DNA from: Thiotrichales bacterium
Lineage (GTDB): Bacteria; Pseudomonadota; Gammaproteobacteria; PS1; Pseudothioglobaceae
DNA: 9,338 nt
Direction: 5' to 3'
Assembly: GCA_002698045.1 (NCBI GenBank)
Contig: NZUR01000039.1
Span: 3,985-13,322 of the forward strand
The position numbers and the translations under genes were made by a program. Position 1 is the first letter of the stretch, and each line of letters starts with the position of its first letter. Below are positions 6,387-9,338 of the stretch, piece after piece. The notes beneath the pieces were generated by a model. It was not told the DNA's origin. It saw only the letters and a program-made list of their open reading frames with translations, and did not search any database.

Positions 6387-6827
6387 CTATTGATAAGGAT
6401 TATCAATTCCTATTTTTTTTAAAAAATCAATTTCAATTAACTCCATCTTATTGGCAGAAACTAGATCGGTATGATCATGGCCTATTAGGTGAAGAATGCC
6501 ATGTATCGCCATATGAGATAGGTGATCTGAAAAAGCTTTACCTCCGACTACAGCCTCTTCCCTTACTACATCCACACAAATAACTACGTCGCCCAATATG
6601 CGCTCACCAACTTCTTCAGGGACATCACTTTGAAAAGAAAGTACATTGGTAACTTGATTTTTTGATCGGTATTCTTTGTTAAGAACCTGAATTTCTAATG
6701 GAGAGACAAGTCGAATTAATAACTCACTATCTCCAACTGAAGATTCCTTCATAAATTGCTGGCAAGTAAGCTTTAGTCTTTCTTCATCTACATTTATATC
6801 ATTAATGATATTTTGAATAACTACCAT
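6387..6827 (-). CDS. ybeY: Endoribonuclease YbeY (16S rRNA 3' maturation factor)
   Basis: YbeY is a zinc-dependent single-strand endoribonuclease involved in 16S rRNA 3'-end maturation and late 70S ribosome quality control in the cytoplasm. The 146-residue protein (E. coli about 155) carries the metal-binding motif HGILHLIGHDH with H109, H113 and H119 in the required H-x3-H-x5-H spacing. The conserved upstream block is YRSKNQVTNVLSFQSD (53-68), with R54 at the conserved arginine position; the usual Asp-x-Pro-Thr there reads Asn-Gln-Val-Thr, a mild departure. The ATG at 6827 has no clear ribosome-binding site. The common neighbours phoH/ybeZ and the CorC-like ybeX are absent on both sides; here ybeY stands alone between a LysR regulator (9 bases away, convergent) and priA (50 bases away, divergent). 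Confidence 0.95.
   Translation of the reverse strand: MVVIQNIINDINVDEERLKLTCQQFMKESSVGDSELLIRLVSPLEIQVLNKEYRSKNQVTNVLSFQSDVPEEVGERILGDVVICVDVVREEAVVGGKAFSDHLSHMAIHGILHLIGHDHTDLVSANKMELIEIDFLKKIGIDNPYQ
6390..6420 (+). terminator. Candidate intrinsic terminator of the OxyR-like gene, inside the ybeY 3' end
   Basis: TTGATAA-GGA-TTATCAA forms a perfect 7-bp stem with a three-base loop (8 bp if A6389 pairs with T6407). It is followed after a few bases by an eight-T run at 6413-6420. It starts 12 bases after the regulator stop codon and lies in the last codons of the converging ybeY gene. The stem is AT-rich, so termination could be partial. On the minus strand no T-run follows, so it would act in one direction only. 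Confidence 0.5.
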
Positions 6828-6841
6828 GGCTTATTAATATT

Positions 6842-6861
6842 GATAAAATACTTATTTTATC
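6842..6861. promoter_or_regulatory. Perfect 20-base palindrome between ybeY and priA
   Basis: GATAAAATA, two bases (CT), then TATTTTATC: two perfect 9-bp arms in the 50-base gap between divergent genes. Each strand carries a TAAAAT that could serve as a -10 box, so the palindrome may be the core of a divergent promoter, an operator, or both. No matching -35 elements are evident on either strand. Confidence 0.4.
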
Positions 6862-6877
6862 CCTAAAACATTTTGCT

Positions 6878-8842
6878 TTGTCGTTGATAATAGAAGTAGC
6901 CATTCCAGTACCCTTGTTCAATACGTTTGATTATCTATGTAGTCAAAAAGCTAGTATTGGTGCTAGGGTAAAAGTTCCATTTGGTCAAAAAAAAGTTACA
7001 GGTATCGTTCTCTCGTATAAAGATAAAAGCAAATTTGATAAATTGCGATCTGTTGAAGAAGTGCTGGACCAGGAGGCACTTTTATCCAAAGAAATTCTTG
7101 ACTTTTTATTCTGGTCAGCAAGCTATTATCATCATCCAATCGGGGAAGTACTATCTAACGCAATACCAAAAAATCTTAGGATTGGCAAACCTGCAGTTAT
7201 TAAGAAAGAAACTACGATTAATGATAACTCATCAACTAATCCTCTAAAACAAACATCTGAACAAAAAAAAGCAGTCGTAGATGTTCTAAAATATGAAAAT
7301 AGTTTCCATGGCTTCTTACTTCATGGTGTAACTGGGAGTGGAAAAACTGAAGTCTACCTTAGTATCACTGAATGGCTACTGAAAAAAGAAAAACAAGTTC
7401 TTGTATTGGTTCCTGAAATTGGACTAACCCCACAAATGATTGTGCGTTTTGAAGAAAGAATTAAAGCCAAAGTCGTTGCAGTTCACTCCCAACTAAACGA
7501 AACTCAAAAGCAGGATGCTTATTTAATGGCTAAAAGTGGCGAAGCTAAAGTAATCTTGGGCACACGCTCTGCGATTTTTACCCCGATTCCAAAGCTTGGC
7601 CTTGTGATTGTTGATGAAGAGCACGATGGCTCTTTCAAGCAACAATCAAACTTCCGCTACTCAGCAAGAGATCTAAGCTTTATGAGGGCAAAGCTTGCCA
7701 ACATACCTTTAATTTTAGGCACAGCAACACCCTCACTTGAAACCCTAAAAAATGTAGTTGATCAAAAACTCACTCGTCTAGTACTAAGTTCTCGACCTGG
7801 AGGTGCAATCTTGCCTGAGATTAACTTGATAGACATGCGAAGTCAAGCTTCAGAAGCATTGTCAATACCTCTTATCTCCAAAATGGAGCATTATTTAAAA
7901 GAAGATAAACAGGTGATGTTATTCATTAATCGACGTGGCTATGCACCTGTATTCTATTGCACTGAATGTGACTGGAGAGCGGAGTGCAATAATTGTGACT
8001 CTACTCTTGTCTATCATCGCAATATTAATCGTCTTAAATGCCATCATTGTGGATTAGAGACAGTTCCAGAATCCTCTTGCCCTTCATGTAAAAATCACGA
8101 CCTTAAGATTCTGGGTTACGGTACCGAAAGGTTAGAAGAAAATCTTGAGTCCTTTTTTCCTGACACCACTGTTATTAGGATTGATAGGGACACTACTCGC
8201 AGAAAAAAAGCTTTTACAACTCACCTAGAAAAAATCAACTCAGGGGAGTCGTGCATTATAGTTGGAACCCAAATGCTAGCAAAGGGTCATGACTTTTCTA
8301 ACCTTGCATTTGTTGGAATTCTAGATGTAGATGTTGGCTTGATGTCTCTTGATTTTAGAGCTACAGAACATTTAGCTCAGTTATTAGTTCAAGTTTCTGG
8401 AAGATGCGGAAGAGGAAAATATAAAGGTGAGGTTAACATTCAGACTCGATATCCAAATCACCCTATATTTAACTTTATTCGAGATTCTCAATATACCAAA
8501 TATGCAAATCACTTATTGACAGAACGTCAGGATGCTCAACTACCTCCATATGCACACCAAGCTTTAATTTGTGCAAATTCTAAGAACAAAGATGCTCCTG
8601 AAAAATTTTTAAGTGAGGTTGCAAATCTAATTAATAATATCGATATGGATTCAGTTGAAATTTGGGGGCCAGTCCCAGCCGTTATAGAAAAAAAATCTAA
8701 CTACTACTACTTTAATTTGTATTTACAATCTACAAACAGAAATGAGTTACATCGGGTAATAAAAACTTTTTATAAGCACTTGGAGACAATAAAAATAAGT
8801 TCAACAGTTCGCTGGTTTATAGATATCGACCCTATCGAGTAG
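6878..8842 (+). CDS. priA: Primosomal protein N' (replication restart helicase PriA), short form
   Basis: PriA is the 3'-to-5' superfamily 2 helicase that recognises stalled forks and reloads the replisome. Domains in order: N-terminal 3'-end-binding domain (about 1-104; VAIPVPLFNTFDY and YYHHPIGEVL), helicase with Walker A GVTGSGKT (150-157), VDEEH (245-249), GTATPSLE (281-288) and QVSGRCGRG (505-513), and a zinc-binding insert with eight cysteines (C361, C364, C370, C373, C388, C391, C401, C404). The C-terminal domain follows to 654. E. coli PriA has 732 residues. Most of the difference is a gap of about 74 residues between the 3'-binding domain and Walker A, where the winged-helix domain normally sits; here there is only a short Ser/Asn/Thr-rich linker (about 105-125). 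The start is taken as TTG at 6878; a second TTG at 6884 is equally possible, since neither has a Shine-Dalgarno sequence and there is no ATG. It is divergent from ybeY. Confidence 0.96.
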   Translation: MSLIIEVAIPVPLFNTFDYLCSQKASIGARVKVPFGQKKVTGIVLSYKDKSKFDKLRSVEEVLDQEALLSKEILDFLFWSASYYHHPIGEVLSNAIPKNLRIGKPAVIKKETTINDNSSTNPLKQTSEQKKAVVDVLKYENSFHGFLLHGVTGSGKTEVYLSITEWLLKKEKQVLVLVPEIGLTPQMIVRFEERIKAKVVAVHSQLNETQKQDAYLMAKSGEAKVILGTRSAIFTPIPKLGLVIVDEEHDGSFKQQSNFRYSARDLSFMRAKLANIPLILGTATPSLETLKNVVDQKLTRLVLSSRPGGAILPEINLIDMRSQASEALSIPLISKMEHYLKEDKQVMLFINRRGYAPVFYCTECDWRAECNNCDSTLVYHRNINRLKCHHCGLETVPESSCPSCKNHDLKILGYGTERLEENLESFFPDTTVIRIDRDTTRRKKAFTTHLEKINSGESCIIVGTQMLAKGHDFSNLAFVGILDVDVGLMSLDFRATEHLAQLLVQVSGRCGRGKYKGEVNIQTRYPNHPIFNFIRDSQYTKYANHLLTERQDAQLPPYAHQALICANSKNKDAPEKFLSEVANLINNIDMDSVEIWGPVPAVIEKKSNYYYFNLYLQSTNRNELHRVIKTFYKHLETIKISSTVRWFIDIDPIE

Positions 8843-8959
8843 ATTACTTAAAGGACTGAAGGTTTTGGAAACAATAAGTTAAAGCGCTATGTCAAGGGAG
8901 AGCTTATTAATGGTTAGCCTGTGAGCGGTTAAGTATTTGTGCCTGTTCCAGCTACTAAC
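8843..8959. other. Convergent intergenic gap between priA and bioA, nothing recognised
   Basis: These 117 bases are somewhat richer in G+C than the other gaps. I find no reading frame longer than about a dozen codons and no hairpin followed by a T-run on either strand. A loose direct repeat is visible (GGTTA and GCCTGT each occur twice between about 8912 and 8946), with no function I can assign. Confidence 0.5.
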
Positions 8960-9338
8960 TTAATCCTGGTCGGCCACCTGAATCATTGCCTGAGTGATTG
9001 TTGTTAATTCTTGATCACTTATGATGTAAGGTGGCATTGTATAGAGCAATTTCCCGTAAGGCCTTAACCATACTCCGTCATTAATTAAGCGCTCTTGGGT
9101 TGACTTCATATCTAATGGCTTTTCAAATTCAATGACGCCTATTGCACCAATCACCCTTATATCAACTACATTTTGTTCACCCCTCAAGGGCAAAAGTTGT
9201 GAATTAAGTAGACTTTGAATCTGTAATATTCTTTTTTTCCAATCACTGTTTAAAAGTATTTCGATGCTTGCATTTGCTGCAGAGCATGACAATGGGTTTC
9301 CCATAAAGGTTGGGCCATGCATTAGAACGCCAATTGTT
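8960..9338 (-). CDS. bioA: Adenosylmethionine-8-amino-7-oxononanoate aminotransferase, C-terminal part (cut by window edge)
   Basis: BioA is the PLP-dependent class III aminotransferase of biotin synthesis, converting 7-keto-8-aminopelargonate to 7,8-diaminopelargonate with S-adenosylmethionine as amino donor. About 126 C-terminal residues are visible and the frame remains open to the last base of the window, so an internal Met 16 bases before the edge is not the true start. The match to E. coli BioA is close and in order: LMHGPTFMGNPLSCSAANAS, then VIGAIGVIEF, then GVWLRPYGKLLYTMPPYII. These blocks include the conserved substrate-pocket and phosphate-contact segment (HGPTF). The PLP-binding lysine lies upstream, outside the window. 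The C-terminus ends a few residues earlier than in E. coli. Other bio genes would be expected beyond the right edge but cannot be seen. Confidence 0.96.
   Translation of the reverse strand, partial: TIGVLMHGPTFMGNPLSCSAANASIEILLNSDWKKRILQIQSLLNSQLLPLRGEQNVVDIRVIGAIGVIEFEKPLDMKSTQERLINDGVWLRPYGKLLYTMPPYIISDQELTTITQAMIQVADQD

Noticed and set aside
6981..7247. An 88-codon plus-strand frame inside priA
   Set aside because: It is a shifted frame within the PriA N-terminal region, whose in-frame product is continuous and conserved. I also considered a frameshift behind the missing winged helix, but this shadow frame does not encode one.

Overview
This is an AT-rich chromosomal window, roughly one third G+C by eye. 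The protein sequences look gammaproteobacterial: AccA, TilS, YbeY, PriA, BioA and an OxyR-type regulator are all close in motif order to their E. coli counterparts. The A+T bias, short intergenic gaps and slightly short proteins suggest a streamlined marine lineage of the SUP05/Thioglobus sulfur-oxidiser kind. That placement is inference from sequence style. I see no tRNA, rRNA, CRISPR array, insertion sequence or phage gene, so this reads as core chromosome and not as an island.

Layout. At the left edge two membrane-transport genes run leftward: the N-terminal end of an EamA/DMT-type transporter (1-185) and a complete LysE/RhtB-family exporter (204-812). Diverging from them are accA (880-1830) and tilS (starts at 1811, overlapping accA by 20 bases). 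Converging on tilS is a three-gene leftward operon: rubrerythrin (4997-5416), a GlpC-like two-cluster Fe-S/CCG-domain protein (3641-4945) and a DUF3501 protein (3040-3621). An OxyR-like LysR regulator (5520-6377) diverges from that operon. Next come ybeY (leftward, 6387-6827), priA (rightward, 6878-8842) and the C-terminal part of bioA (leftward, running off the right edge).

How the genes fit together. accA (fatty-acid synthesis), tilS (tRNA-Ile2 lysidine modification), ybeY (rRNA maturation), priA (replication restart) and bioA (biotin synthesis) are unrelated housekeeping functions, although biotin is the cofactor of the acetyl-CoA carboxylase complex that AccA belongs to. The cohesive unit is the block at 3040-6377. 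A diiron peroxidase without its own rubredoxin domain is co-oriented with an Fe-S electron-transfer-type protein and a protein of unknown function, and a peroxide-sensor-type regulator is transcribed divergently. The likely reading is a peroxide-defence module in which the Fe-S protein and/or the DUF3501 protein serve the rubrerythrin.

The most interesting details are: two interleaved perfect 8-bp inverted repeats in the rubrerythrin/Fe-S intergenic gap; an OxyR-like protein that keeps the peroxidatic cysteine but has Asn where the resolving cysteine normally sits; a PriA that appears to lack its winged-helix domain; and a perfect 20-base palindrome between ybeY and priA.
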